In this document: positions 52,268-61,591 of the stretch, piece by piece
How positions within the stretch are numbered: the first letter of the stretch is position 1
How the letters are laid out: each line of letters opens with the position of its first letter
DNA from: Streptomyces shenzhenensis
GTDB lineage: Bacteria; Actinomycetota; Actinomycetes; Streptomycetales; Streptomycetaceae
Length of the DNA stretch: 64,000 nt
NCBI RefSeq assembly: GCF_003688995.1
Contig: NZ_PENI01000005.1
Location: 310,001 to 374,000, forward strand
Direction of reading: 5' to 3'
Position numbers and translations under genes: made by a program
The notes under the pieces: model-generated
What the model was told of the DNA's origin: nothing
Seen by the model: the letters and a program-made list of their open reading frames with translations, nothing else
Databases searched by the model: none

Positions 52268-52896
52268 TGGCCGCACGCATCGAACACCTCGTCACCTCGG
52301 GCCAGTTCACCCTCGACGGCGGCACCTGGGACGTCGACAACAACGTGTGGATCGTCGGCGACGACGAGGAAGTCATCGTCATCGACGCCGCCCACGACGC
52401 CCGTGCCATCGCCGAGGCCGTCGGCGACCGGCGGCTGACCGCCATCGTGTGCACCCACGCCCACAACGACCACATCGACGCCGCCCCCGCCCTGGCCGAC
52501 CTCACCGGCGCCAGTATCTGGCTGCACCCCGACGACCTGCCGCTGTGGAAGCTGACCCACCCCGGCCGGGACCCCGACGAGCACCTGGCCGACGGCCAGG
52601 TGCTGGAGACCGCCGGCACCGATCTGACCGTGCTGCACACCCCCGGCCACGCGCCGGGTGCCGTGTGCCTCTACGACCCCGGCCTCGCGACCGTCTTCAC
52701 CGGCGACACCCTCTTCCAGGGCGGTCCGGGCGCCACCGGACGCTCCTACTCCCACTTCCCGACGATCATCGCCTCGATCCGCGACCGCCTCCTCACCCTC
52801 CCGCCCGAGACGAAGGTCCTCACCGGCCACGGCGATGCCACCACCATCGGCTCCGAGGCCCCGCACCTGCAGGAGTGGATCGCCCGCGGCCACTGA
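52267..52896 (+). CDS. MBL-fold metallo-hydrolase, partner of MscR
   Basis: This 209-residue protein has the metallo-beta-lactamase metal motif THAHNDHIDAA, with further ligands in HTPGHAPGAVCLY, FTGDTLF and TGHGD. In actinobacteria this gene usually follows mscR and is thought to split the S-formylmycothiol product into formate and mycothiol, like glyoxalase II. Translation is coupled to mscR. Confidence 0.92.
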   Translation: MAARIEHLVTSGQFTLDGGTWDVDNNVWIVGDDEEVIVIDAAHDARAIAEAVGDRRLTAIVCTHAHNDHIDAAPALADLTGASIWLHPDDLPLWKLTHPGRDPDEHLADGQVLETAGTDLTVLHTPGHAPGAVCLYDPGLATVFTGDTLFQGGPGATGRSYSHFPTIIASIRDRLLTLPPETKVLTGHGDATTIGSEAPHLQEWIARGH

Positions 52897-52945
52897 GCGG
52901 AAAACCGCGCGAGATCGTGCGGAGGCGACCGTACGATCGGCTGCC

Positions 52946-53314
52946 ATGACCTCGAACACGCTCGTGACCCTGGGGGACGTACGCGTCCTGAGCTGCGCCC
53001 CCGAAGGCCCGCTCCTCGACGGCGAGAGCGCGGCGCTCGATCTGATCGGCGACGCGCTCGGCCAGGAGGCGCAGCTGGTCGCGGTTCCCGTGGAGCGGAT
53101 CGCGGACGAGTTCTTCCGGCTGCGCTCCGGTGTCGCGGGCGCCGTCGTCCAGAAGTTTGCCACCTACCGGCTGCGCCTCGCCGTCGTCGGCGACATCTCC
53201 CGGCACGTCGCCGGGAGCACGGCGCTGCGGGACTTCGTGTACGAGTCGAACCAGGGCCGTCAGCTGTGGTTCCTGGCCGGCTCCGGCGAACTCGACGACC
53301 GGCTGCGCCGCTAG
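52946..53314 (+). CDS. DUF4180-domain protein
   Basis: This 122-residue protein is the DUF4180 type: LIGDALGQEAQLVAVPVERI, FFRLRSGVAGAVVQKFATYRLRLAVVGDIS, SNQGRQLWF. Its function is unknown. TACGAT stands 8 nt before ATG 52946, so it may be leaderless. Confidence 0.88.
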   Translation: MTSNTLVTLGDVRVLSCAPEGPLLDGESAALDLIGDALGQEAQLVAVPVERIADEFFRLRSGVAGAVVQKFATYRLRLAVVGDISRHVAGSTALRDFVYESNQGRQLWFLAGSGELDDRLRR

Positions 53315-53423
53315 GGCCGCACCGGTCGGTACGACAGGTCGCGTCGGCAAAGGTGACAGAGGATGTCCGGGTTTCCCGGAAGTCTGCACGGTGACAGCTT
53401 CGTACGGACACGGGAGGCCGGAC

Positions 53424-54338
53424 ATGTCAGGACCGCTGGAGGGCAAGGTCGCGCTGGTGGCGGGGGCGACCCGGGGCGCGGGCCGCGGGATCGCGGTGGA
53501 ACTCGGCGCGGCGGGCGCCACCGTCTACGCCACGGGCCGCAGCACCCGCGCCCGCCGCTCGGAGTACGACCGCCCCGAGACCGTCGAGGACACCGCCGAC
53601 CTGGTCACCGCGGCCGGCGGCCGGGGCATCGCGGTGCCCGTCGACCACCTCGACCGGGCCGCCGTCCGCGCCCTGGTGGACCGCATCGCCGACGAACAGG
53701 GCCGGCTCGACGTCCTGGTGAACGACATCTGGGGCGGCGAGCACCTGTTCGCCTGGGACGCCCCGGTCTGGGAGCACGACCTCGACAAGGGACTGCGGCT
53801 GCTCCGGCTCGCCGTCGAGACCCACGCCGTCACCAGCCACTTCGCCCTGCCGCTGCTGCTGCGTCACCCCGGCGGCCTCGCCGTCGAGGTCACCGACGGC
53901 ACCGCGGACTACAACCGCGACACCTACCGGGTCTCCTTCTTCTACGACCTGGCCAAGGCGTCCGTGCTGCGGATGGGCTTCGCCCTCGGTCACGAACTGG
54001 GCCCGCGCGGCGCCACCGCCGTCGCCCTGACCCCCGGCTGGCTGCGATCGGAGATCATGCTCGACCACTTCGGCGTCCGTGAGGACAACTGGCGCGACGC
54101 CCTGGCCGAGGTGCCCCACTTCGCCATCTCGGAGACCCCGCGCTACGTCGGCCGTGCCGTCGCCGCCCTGGCCGCCGACCCCGACGCGGCCCGCTGGAAC
54201 GGGCAGTCCCTGTCCAGCGGGGGGCTCGCCCAGGTGTACGGGTTCACGGACCTGGACGGCAGCCGTCCCGACGCCTGGCGGTACCTCGTCGAGGTGCAGG
54301 ACGCGGGCGGACCGGCGGACGTGACCGGCTACCGGTGA
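53424..54338 (+). CDS. Short-chain dehydrogenase, atypical
   Basis: This 304-residue SDR has the NAD(P) motif AGATRGAGRGIA. The catalytic Tyr is expected in YxxxK; FFYDLAKASVLRM provides Y-x2-AK, a slightly altered spacing, and the usual Ser position reads VTDGTADYNR, so catalysis may differ. The downstream GWLRSEIMLDHFGVREDNW is typical of a subgroup of Streptomyces SDRs. ATG 53424 follows GGGAGG. Its substrate is unknown. Confidence 0.88.
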   Translation: MSGPLEGKVALVAGATRGAGRGIAVELGAAGATVYATGRSTRARRSEYDRPETVEDTADLVTAAGGRGIAVPVDHLDRAAVRALVDRIADEQGRLDVLVNDIWGGEHLFAWDAPVWEHDLDKGLRLLRLAVETHAVTSHFALPLLLRHPGGLAVEVTDGTADYNRDTYRVSFFYDLAKASVLRMGFALGHELGPRGATAVALTPGWLRSEIMLDHFGVREDNWRDALAEVPHFAISETPRYVGRAVAALAADPDAARWNGQSLSSGGLAQVYGFTDLDGSRPDAWRYLVEVQDAGGPADVTGYR

Positions 54339-54427
54339 CCTGCGAACGGCCGGGTGGCCGGGCGGCGGCACGGTGAACCCGTACCGGGATCTGTCGCGCT
54401 GATCGCCGCGGCCGTACGGTCGTTGCC

Positions 54428-55222
54428 ATGACCGAACCCGGACGCTTCGCAGGACACGGAGTTCTCGTCACGGGCGCCGCCCGTGGCATCGGCGCGGCCG
54501 TCGCCCGCCGGCTCGCCGACGAGGGCGCCCGGGTCCTGGTGACCGACCGGGACCCGGCCGAGGCGGAGCGGACCGCGGGCGCGCTGCGCGCGCGGGGTAC
54601 GGCGGCGGAGGCGTTCGGGTGCGACGTGTCCGACCGCGCCTCGGTCGAGGCCGCGGTCGCCCGCGCCGTCGGCGTCTTCGGCTCGCTCGACGTCCTCGTG
54701 TGCAGTGCCGCGCACTGCACCCCGGACGCCCCGCTCTTCGAGGACGAGCCGGACGAGTCCTGGGCACGGGACCTGGACGTCACCCTCACCGGCGGCTTCC
54801 GCTGCTGCCGCGCCGCGCTCCCGCACCTGGCCGCCTCCGGCCGGGGCGCGATCGTCCTCATCGGCTCCGTCAACGGCCTCCAGGACTTCGGCAACCACGC
54901 CTACAGCGCCGCCAAGGCCGGACTCGAATCGCTGACCCGCACCCTCGCCGGGCACGCGGCCCCGCGCGGCGTCCGGGTCAATCTGGTGGCGCCCGGCACG
55001 GTGCGCACCTCGGCCTGGGCGGGGCGGGACGCCGAACTGGACGCCGTCCGCGGGCTGTACCCGCTCGGCCGGGTCGGCGAGCCCGAGGACATCGCCGCCG
55101 CCGTCGCCTTCCTCGCCTCCCGCGACGCCGCCTGGATCACCGGCACCTCGCTCCGCGTCGACGGCGGACTCACCGCGGTCCACACCGGGTTCCACGCGGC
55201 CCTTGACGCCACGGCCGGCTGA
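54428..55222 (+). CDS. Classical short-chain dehydrogenase/reductase
   Basis: This 264-residue SDR shows the full classical set: TGAARGIGAAVA for NAD(P), the Ser in IGSVNGLQDF, and the catalytic YSAAKAG. The C-terminal INGxxxxVDGG-like ITGTSLRVDGGLT is also present. Its substrate is unknown. ATG 54428 has TACGGT 7 nt upstream, fitting leaderless transcription. It lies 89 bp after the other SDR but has its own promoter. Confidence 0.92.
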   Translation: MTEPGRFAGHGVLVTGAARGIGAAVARRLADEGARVLVTDRDPAEAERTAGALRARGTAAEAFGCDVSDRASVEAAVARAVGVFGSLDVLVCSAAHCTPDAPLFEDEPDESWARDLDVTLTGGFRCCRAALPHLAASGRGAIVLIGSVNGLQDFGNHAYSAAKAGLESLTRTLAGHAAPRGVRVNLVAPGTVRTSAWAGRDAELDAVRGLYPLGRVGEPEDIAAAVAFLASRDAAWITGTSLRVDGGLTAVHTGFHAALDATAG

Positions 55223-55356
55223 ACGGCGCCCTCCCGCAGCGGAACTTCACCATTCGGTCACAGCACGGCCCGCCCTACAACCGAAGCCGCCGCACACCTG
55301 TCTAGATATCCGGGACCGCGGGAGCCGCGGACGCAGCAGCAGGGGGAGGGCCCGGC

Positions 55357-56052
55357 ATGGGGCACATAGGCAGGCGGGGCGCCGTCGCGCTCGGCATCAC
55401 GGGGCTGGTGGCACCGCTCACACTCGCGCTCGGCGCCGCACCGGCGCAGGCCGCGAGCTGTACCACACAGACCGGCCCGTACCAGAAGAAGGTGGAGAAG
55501 TTCCTCGGCCGCCCGGTCGACGGAAAGCAGTCCGCCGCCGACTGCAAGGCCATCAGGGCCTTCCAGACCAAGCACGGCATCACACCCAACATCGGCTACG
55601 CCGGTCCGGTGACCTGGGGCGTGATGGATCTGATGAACAAGCAGAAGGCCGTCGGGAAGAACCCGAACAAGGCCGGCAAGTGCCCGGTGAACAAGGGCCG
55701 TATCGCCTGTGTCAACCTGACGCTCCAGCTGAGCTGGATCCAGGACGGCAAGAAGCTGGTGTACGGGCCGGTCCCGGTGCGCACCGGCCGCAACGGCTAC
55801 GAGACCCGCACCGGACTGAAGAAGGTCTACTGGCGGCACATCGACCACGTCTCGTCCCTCTACGACGTGCCGATGCCCTACAGCCAGTTCTTCGACGGCG
55901 GCCAGGCCTTCCACTCGGTCGGCATCAGCATGTGGAACCCGCCGGGCTCGCACGGCTGCGTCAACATGACCACGAAGGACGCCAAGAAGTACTGGTCGCT
56001 GCTGAAGAAGGGCGACGACGTCTTCGTGTACGGCCGCAAGCCGGGCACCTGA
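55357..56052 (+). CDS. Secreted L,D-transpeptidase with peptidoglycan-binding domain
   Basis: This 231-residue protein has a Sec signal (cleaved near AQA-A, residue about 32), a PG_binding_1-like domain (about 35-95) and a YkuD domain (about 112-228) with the catalytic motif GSHGCVNM (Cys about 201) and an upstream His in AFHSVGI. It should form 3-3 cross-links or attach proteins in the cell wall. GGGAGGG precedes ATG 55357. Confidence 0.93.
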   Translation: MGHIGRRGAVALGITGLVAPLTLALGAAPAQAASCTTQTGPYQKKVEKFLGRPVDGKQSAADCKAIRAFQTKHGITPNIGYAGPVTWGVMDLMNKQKAVGKNPNKAGKCPVNKGRIACVNLTLQLSWIQDGKKLVYGPVPVRTGRNGYETRTGLKKVYWRHIDHVSSLYDVPMPYSQFFDGGQAFHSVGISMWNPPGSHGCVNMTTKDAKKYWSLLKKGDDVFVYGRKPGT

Positions 56053-56178
56053 GCGCCGAGGGGTGAACTCCCCTGTGATCACTCGGGGATTGACGTGATG
56101 AGCGACACGGTCCGATATGTCCCGCATCGGTGGTACTTACTCACCTCGCCTTCACCCCGATCGGCATATGCTCACACC

Positions 56179-56352
56179 ATGTCCACCACTGTTGAAGCCG
56201 TCTCCGAGCGATCGGCCGCGGAGGTCAACGAGGCGATCCGGGACCTGTGGCTGCGGTCGGGCGGGACACTGAGCGTCGAGCAGCGCGAGGAGTACCGGCG
56301 GCTCGTCCTGGAGTGGGCCGCCGCGGCCCCGCAGCCGTCCAGGGCGGCCTGA
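56179..56352 (+). CDS. Small conserved hypothetical protein
   Basis: This 57-residue helical protein (EVNEAIRDLWLRSGGTLSVEQREEYRRLVLEWA) has no signal or known domain. TATGCT at 56167-56172 lies 6 nt before ATG 56179, a good leaderless promoter. It ends 11 bp before the convergent phosphatase gene. Confidence 0.75.
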   Translation: MSTTVEAVSERSAAEVNEAIRDLWLRSGGTLSVEQREEYRRLVLEWAAAAPQPSRAA

Positions 56353-56362
56353 GGCACCGCGG

Positions 56363-58120
56363 TCAGCGGACCGTTCCCGGCTCGGGCAGCGACTGCTCGA
56401 ACCAGACCACCTTGCCCGTGCTCAGCCGGGTCGCTCCCCAGCGCAGCGCCAGCTGGTCGACCAGGAACAGGCCCCGGCCGCCCTCGTCGCTCGGCTGGGC
56501 GTGCCGCAGCCTCGGCACCAGCGGTGAGTCGTCGCCGACCTCGCAGCGCAGCACGTCCGTGCGCAGCAGCCGCAGCGTGATCGGCCCGTCGGCGAACCGC
56601 ACGGCGTTCCCCACCACCTCGCCGACCAGCAGCTCCGTCTCCTCGTCCAGCGCGTCCAGACCCCAGCGGTGCAGCGTGCGCCGGGCGAGCCTGCGGGCCT
56701 GCCCGGCGGCGCGCGGATGCGGCGCGAGATACCAGGAGGCGACGGTCTCCGGATCGAGGCCCACGAACCGGGCGGCGAGCAGCGCGATGTCGTCGTCCCG
56801 GTCCCGCGACCCCAGGATGCCGAGCGCCTCCTCGCACAGCGCCTCCAGCGCCGGGGGCGCCGCTCCGGCGGGCCCGGCGGCCGCGGCGCGCAGCCGGTCC
56901 TGCAGCCGCTCCACCCCCGTCAGCACGTCCGAGTCGCGGGATTCCACGAGGCCGTCGGTGTAGAGCAGCAGGGTGGCGCCGGCGGGCGCGGTCAGCTCCG
57001 TGGTCTCGAAACCCCCGGTGCCCACGCCGATCGGCGCCCCGGGCGGCACCCGGACGATCTCCGCCCGGCCGTCGGGGCGCAGCAGCAGCGGGGGCGGGTG
57101 CCCCGCGTTGGCCACCAGCAGCCGGTGGCGCACCGGGTCGTACACGGCGTAGAGGCAGGTCGCGATGTGCCGCCCGCCGAGCCGCTCGGCCTGTTCGTCG
57201 AGGTGGTGCAGCACCTCGTCCGGAGGCAGGTCGAGCCGGGCCAGGGTCTGTGCGACGGTGCGCAGCTGCCCCATGATGGCGGCCGAGGTCAGGGAGTGTC
57301 CCATCACATCGCCGATGACCAGCGCGACGCGGTTGCCGGGCAGCGGGATCGCGTCGTACCAGTCGCCGCCGACCCGGGAGGTACGGGACGCGGGCAGATA
57401 GCGGCTGGCCAGCCGGACTCCGGGCGGCGCGGGCAGCGACGGCGGCAGCATCGTGCGCTGCAGCGCGTCGGCGAAGGACGCCTCGCGGCGGTACAGCACC
57501 GCCCGGTGCACGCCGAGGGCGGTGTACGTGGCGAGCTGGGAGGCGACGGGCAGGTCGTCGTCGGTGAACGGCGGCCGGCCGGTGGCGCGGACCAGGACGA
57601 CGCTGCCCAGGAACCGGCCGCCGCCGCGGAGCGGGGCGACGAGCAGCCGCCGGCCGGACGGCACGGGCCCGGACGCGTCCCCCGTCGCCAGCAGCGCGCC
57701 CACCACGGAGGCGACGTCGGGAGCGTCCCCGAACACCGGCCCGCCGCCGTCGAGCAGCCCGGCGAGCCGGACGGCCACCGCCGACGGGGTGACCGGACCC
57801 GACGCGGGCGGGGCCGGGACGCCAGGAGGCCGCGGGGGCGTCCGCTCGGTGCCGTACAGCCGCAGCACGGGGAGCGTGGCGGGCAGGTCCTCGCCGAACG
57901 GCAGCGGATCGCTCAGATGGACGAGGACGTGGTCGGCGAACGCGGGGACGGCCGCCTGGCACAGCTCGTACACCGTCGCGTCGAGTTCCAGGCCGCGGGA
58001 GATCCGCCCGGTCGCCTCGTCGAGGAAGCGCAGCCGGTCGGTCTGTCCTCCGGGCTGCGCCTGCCGGTCGCTCCGGCCGGGCCGCAGGGGACTGCGGTCG
58101 GCCCCGAGGCCCTTCGTCAC
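56363..58120 (-). CDS. GAF-SpoIIE(PP2C) phosphatase with HATPase domain
   Basis: This 585-residue protein has a GAF domain (about 40-200), a SpoIIE/PP2C domain (about 225-440; GGDWYDAI, GDVMGHS, RDDDIALL) and an HATPase_c_2 domain (about 450-580; LVGEVVGNAVRFADG, DEGGRGL). It should act on anti-anti-sigma factors. GTG 58118-58120 overlaps the stop of the methyltransferase gene by 4 bp (GTGA), so the two are co-translated. Confidence 0.9.
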   Translation of the reverse strand: MTKGLGADRSPLRPGRSDRQAQPGGQTDRLRFLDEATGRISRGLELDATVYELCQAAVPAFADHVLVHLSDPLPFGEDLPATLPVLRLYGTERTPPRPPGVPAPPASGPVTPSAVAVRLAGLLDGGGPVFGDAPDVASVVGALLATGDASGPVPSGRRLLVAPLRGGGRFLGSVVLVRATGRPPFTDDDLPVASQLATYTALGVHRAVLYRREASFADALQRTMLPPSLPAPPGVRLASRYLPASRTSRVGGDWYDAIPLPGNRVALVIGDVMGHSLTSAAIMGQLRTVAQTLARLDLPPDEVLHHLDEQAERLGGRHIATCLYAVYDPVRHRLLVANAGHPPPLLLRPDGRAEIVRVPPGAPIGVGTGGFETTELTAPAGATLLLYTDGLVESRDSDVLTGVERLQDRLRAAAAGPAGAAPPALEALCEEALGILGSRDRDDDIALLAARFVGLDPETVASWYLAPHPRAAGQARRLARRTLHRWGLDALDEETELLVGEVVGNAVRFADGPITLRLLRTDVLRCEVGDDSPLVPRLRHAQPSDEGGRGLFLVDQLALRWGATRLSTGKVVWFEQSLPEPGTVR

Positions 58121-58803
58121 CGCTCGGGCTTCCGTCTGCAGCGCAGGAAGATCTGCTCCTCGGGCTGTACGTCGGCGGAGGCCGGCGCGTACGAGTAGAG
58201 GGACTCGCCGACGATGTCGAAGCCCGCCGTGTCGACCACCTCGCGCAGCTCGTCCCGCAGATAGCCGGAGACCCGGACGGTGCTGCCGAGGAACGGGATC
58301 GCGAAATCGTCGACGTCGGCCTCGACCATCGACAGGGCGAACACGCCCTCGGGGGCCAGCAGCCGGCGGACGCTCTCCAGCGCGAGGGGGATCTCCGCGC
58401 GCGGCAGCATGAGCAGCGCGAAGAACGCCGTGATCGCGTCGAACCGGCCCAGGTCGCGGGGGCCGCCGGGGCGCAGGTCGGCGATGTCCAGCTGGTGGAA
58501 CTCGGCCTCGGGCACATTCGCCCGGGCCAGCTCGACCATCGCGTGCGACAGATCGACGCCGACGACCTGGAACCCCGCGTCCGCCAGGCGGCGGGCGGTG
58601 GGCAGTCCGGTGCCGCATCCCAGGTCCAGCACGCGGGCGCCGGGCGGCAGCGACTCGACCAGCCACTCGGCGGCGGCGACCTGGCCCTCCTTGTGCGGGA
58701 AGGCGTCGTCGTACCGGTCGCCGATGGCGTCGAAGGCCTCGGCCTGGCCACCGCGGTCGAGCTGTGGGTTCCCGTAACCGGGCTGGTTGCTGGGGCTGTT
58801 CAC
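58117..58803 (-). CDS. Class I SAM-dependent methyltransferase
   Basis: This 228-residue protein has the SAM motif VLDLGCGTGLPTA, then VVGVDLSHAMVELA and FDAITAFFALLMLPR. It is close to UbiE/Methyltransf_25 forms. The substrate is unknown. GTG 58801-58803 has GGGGAG 9 nt before it. It is first in a two-gene unit with the SpoIIE phosphatase, which is an unusual pairing. Confidence 0.92.
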   Translation of the reverse strand: MNSPSNQPGYGNPQLDRGGQAEAFDAIGDRYDDAFPHKEGQVAAAEWLVESLPPGARVLDLGCGTGLPTARRLADAGFQVVGVDLSHAMVELARANVPEAEFHQLDIADLRPGGPRDLGRFDAITAFFALLMLPRAEIPLALESVRRLLAPEGVFALSMVEADVDDFAIPFLGSTVRVSGYLRDELREVVDTAGFDIVGESLYSYAPASADVQPEEQIFLRCRRKPER

Positions 58804-58929
58804 GAATCATCTCCCCTTGGAGACTTTTAGGTGCGATTTTTGCATAGATCGCCCGATCGTGGGGGGCCCGAAAGGTCCGGGTGACCGGTGCCTGAGTCGT
58901 CACCAAGAGTAGTTGCCTCCGGGGCAGGA

Positions 58930-60306
58930 TCAACCCCAAGTGGCCGAGTAGTGCCGCTGGTACGCCTTGCGGTCCTGTTCCGCCCGGATGTAACGGGTGG
59001 CGACGAGTGCGATCAGACTGCCCGCGATCACCAGCAGGCCGGGCCCGACGGCCCGGCTGTCCGTGAGCCGGGACAGCGCACTCGTGTCCTGCGCGGCGCC
59101 GGTGACCGGAGCCGAGGAGCCGGGCGAGGCCGCGCTGGGGGCGAGCGCGCCCTGCGTGGCCGAGGCGGACGGCGCGGGGGTGGCGCCCTGGCCGGCACCG
59201 GCGTCCGGCGCCGCGACGATCAGCCGCACATCGAGCGCGGCCAGCGCCTTGGTCACCGGCTGGAAGAACGTGGTGCCGCCCGTGGCGCAGTCGCCGCTGC
59301 CGCCGGAGGTCACGCCCAGCGCGACCCCCTCGGAGAACAGCGGGCCGCCGCTGTCGCCCGGCTCTGCGCACACATCGGTGCGCACCAGGCCGGTCACGGT
59401 GCCCTCGGGATAGTTGACGGTCGCGTCGAGCCCGGTCACCTGGCCGTCGCGCAGGCCGCTGGTGCTGCCGCTGCGGAACACCCGTTGCCCGACCGCGGGA
59501 TCGGCGGCACCGGTGATCCGTACGCCCTTGCCGTCGCCGACGGCCACCACGTCGGCCCCGTCGCCGGCCCGGCCGGACGCGTACGAGATGAGCGAGAAGT
59601 CGCTGCCCGGGAACGCGGTGTCGATCGTCGTGCCCAGTTGCCGGCCGCCCCGGCCGTCCGCGAACCAGATGGTGTCCTCGGGCCCGCAGTGCCCGGCCGT
59701 CAGGATGAAGTCCCGCTGTCCGTCGGTGACGTTGAACCCCGCCGAGCAGCGCCCGCCGGTGGACAGGATCGGCTGCGCCCCGTTCAGGCGCGTGGTGAAC
59801 CTGCCCGACGCGCGTTCCATGCGGACGAAGCCGCCGATGTCCGCGGCCACCTGGGACAGCCGGGACCAGTCGCCGGCGGAGACGGTCTCGTCGGCCTGCA
59901 CCACGACCTGGTTGGTGCGGTAGTCCAGGGTCCATGCGGTCCCCGCCACCCGGGGTGCCGAACGCAGCTCCGCGGTGGCCGACTTGAGCTCGTTCATGCT
60001 GTGCCGCACGACCTTCGCCGCGGCCCCGGCCCGGCGCACCGTCCGCGCGGCCCCCTCGTCGGTCACCGCCACGACCGGACGGCCGTCGGCACCGAGCCAG
60101 CTCCCCGCCGTACGGGCGGTGCCGAGCCGCGCCACCAGGCCGGTGCCGGTGCCGGCGGCGTCGCGCGCCGCGCTGAACGGGACGGCGGGCTCGCCGGGCG
60201 GCTCGCCGGCCACGGCCCGCGTGACCATCACGCCTCCCAGGAGGAGTCCGCCGACCGCCGCCAGCTGTGCCGTCCGCCGGACGAACCGTCGTCGTGCGTG
60301 CCTCAT
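58930..60306 (-). CDS. S1-family serine protease with C-terminal membrane anchor
   Basis: This 458-residue preproprotease resembles the one at 23639 in its pro region (TAWTLDYRTNQVVVQADETV) and triad: His in TAGHCG, Asp in GSDFSLI, Ser in GDSGGP. Unlike that protein it ends with a Pro/Ala/Ser linker and one TM helix (GPGLLVIAGSLIALVATRY) plus a short basic tail, so it is tethered to the outer face of the membrane. ATG 60304-60306 begins a signal peptide. Confidence 0.92.
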   Translation of the reverse strand: MRHARRRFVRRTAQLAAVGGLLLGGVMVTRAVAGEPPGEPAVPFSAARDAAGTGTGLVARLGTARTAGSWLGADGRPVVAVTDEGAARTVRRAGAAAKVVRHSMNELKSATAELRSAPRVAGTAWTLDYRTNQVVVQADETVSAGDWSRLSQVAADIGGFVRMERASGRFTTRLNGAQPILSTGGRCSAGFNVTDGQRDFILTAGHCGPEDTIWFADGRGGRQLGTTIDTAFPGSDFSLISYASGRAGDGADVVAVGDGKGVRITGAADPAVGQRVFRSGSTSGLRDGQVTGLDATVNYPEGTVTGLVRTDVCAEPGDSGGPLFSEGVALGVTSGGSGDCATGGTTFFQPVTKALAALDVRLIVAAPDAGAGQGATPAPSASATQGALAPSAASPGSSAPVTGAAQDTSALSRLTDSRAVGPGLLVIAGSLIALVATRYIRAEQDRKAYQRHYSATWG

Positions 60307-60544
60307 GCATGGCTCCCGAACCCCGAACGCGCGGTGCCGACACCGCGGGGCCCTCCGGTCGTCGAGCGCCCGCTGCTCCATACGTGGCCCGGCACACCGG
60401 CGTTCACCGCGACCACGACCGGGTGCCGACAACCTCCGGTCACCGCAGCGGAGTCGAGGGCCCCTCGCCCAGCGGGCGGCGCGGACGACCGGCGATCTCG
60501 TGTCCGGGCCCGGCAACCTGCATGACCGTCCTAGACTGCCCGGC

Positions 60545-60931
60545 ATGACCGACTCGTCGTTGGACCGGCTCGGTGCGGGCGCGTATCTGCTCGTCACCAG
60601 CTACCGCAGGGACGGCAGCCCCGTCGGCACACCGGTCTGGGTGGTGCGGGACGGGGACGCGCTGGGCGTCTGGACGGTCGCCGACTCCTGGAAGGTGAAG
60701 CGGATCCGGCGCCGCGCCGACGTCCTCGTCGGACCCTGCGACGTGCGCGGCAGGCCGACCGGTGAGCAGGTCCCGGCCACCGCCGAGGTCGTCGACGCGG
60801 CCACCACCGCCCGCTACCGCGGCCTCATCGCCCGCAAGTACGGCGTCCTCGGCCGGCTCACCCTGCTCGGCAGCCGGCTGCGGCGCGGCGCGCAGGGAAC
60901 CGTCGGCATCCGGCTGACGCTCACCCCCTGA
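60545..60931 (+). CDS. PPOX-class flavin/F420-dependent protein
   Basis: This 128-residue split-barrel protein (YLLVTSYRRDGSPVGTPVWVVRDGDALGVWT, RIRRRADVLVGPCDVRGRPTG) is the PPOX class F420-binding type common in actinobacteria. It may bind F420 or FMN and reduce an unknown substrate. TAGACT 7 nt before ATG 60545 suggests a leaderless message. Confidence 0.88.
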   Translation: MTDSSLDRLGAGAYLLVTSYRRDGSPVGTPVWVVRDGDALGVWTVADSWKVKRIRRRADVLVGPCDVRGRPTGEQVPATAEVVDAATTARYRGLIARKYGVLGRLTLLGSRLRRGAQGTVGIRLTLTP

Positions 60932-61023
60932 GCCGACGTCACGAAAGCACCGGCCGACACCCGCACAGCGCGTCGCCCGCCCGTCCGCCACGGTCATGTG
61001 GTTTCTCCAGGGGGGAGCGGGTG

Positions 61024-61440
61024 TCAGGTCCAGGCTCGGTACGGCTCGTCGAGCAGTTGGAAGAGCGGTTCGCCGCGTACCGGGTCCTTGGCCGTGGACA
61101 GCCGGACCCGGTCGCCGCTGTGCACGCCCACCGGCGGGCCCATGACCCGGCCGCGCAGGACGAAGCCCTCGGCCATCTCGATCAGGGACACATTGCGCGC
61201 GGCGGGCGAGTTGCGGTGCACCACCGAGGAGTGGCGGACCGTGCCGATGCCCTCGCTGCGCTCCGTACGCAGGTCGCTGCCCTGGCACACCGGGCACAGC
61301 AGTCGCTGGTACATGGCGGTGCCGCACCAGGTGCAGCGCTGGAAGAGAAGGGCGTCGCCGGAGCCCGCGGGCCTGGGGTCGAGGACGCCCGTCGTGGTGC
61401 CGGCCACCGCACGAGCCGCGTTTCCTGAGTCGTGGTACAC
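61024..61440 (-). CDS. Zn-ribbon OB-fold (DUF35-type) protein
   Basis: This 138-residue protein has an N-terminal zinc ribbon (CTWCGTAMYQRLLCPVC) and an OB fold (GFVLRGRVMGPPVGVHSGDRVRL). DUF35 proteins usually pair with thiolases in acyl-CoA metabolism, but none is nearby. The GTG 61438-61440 start has GGGAG about 10 nt before it. Its promoter carries the same motif as that of the TetR gene next to it, so control by that TetR is likely. Confidence 0.85.
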   Translation of the reverse strand: MYHDSGNAARAVAGTTTGVLDPRPAGSGDALLFQRCTWCGTAMYQRLLCPVCQGSDLRTERSEGIGTVRHSSVVHRNSPAARNVSLIEMAEGFVLRGRVMGPPVGVHSGDRVRLSTAKDPVRGEPLFQLLDEPYRAWT

Positions 61441-61535
61441 GCTGGTCAACTCCCTGCACTCGGCCGGAATCCCGCGTGCCCGGCACCGACCGGGCACGCT
61501 GGTGCGCGGTACGCCGTGCCACCGCGCACGCCGAC

Positions 61536-61564
61536 AGGGTATGGCACTCAGTGTCAGTGGTAAA
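61536..61564 (-). promoter_or_regulatory. Promoter of the DUF35 gene with TetR operator in the spacer
   Basis: On the minus strand TTTACC (61564-61559) and TACCCT (61541-61536) are 17 nt apart. The motif GGCACTCAGTGTC (61543-61555, plus strand) fills the spacer and matches the one at 62351. This is a good place for a repressor. Confidence 0.55.
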
Positions 61565-61591
61565 GGTACTCGGTACCCCGATTTTCGACCG

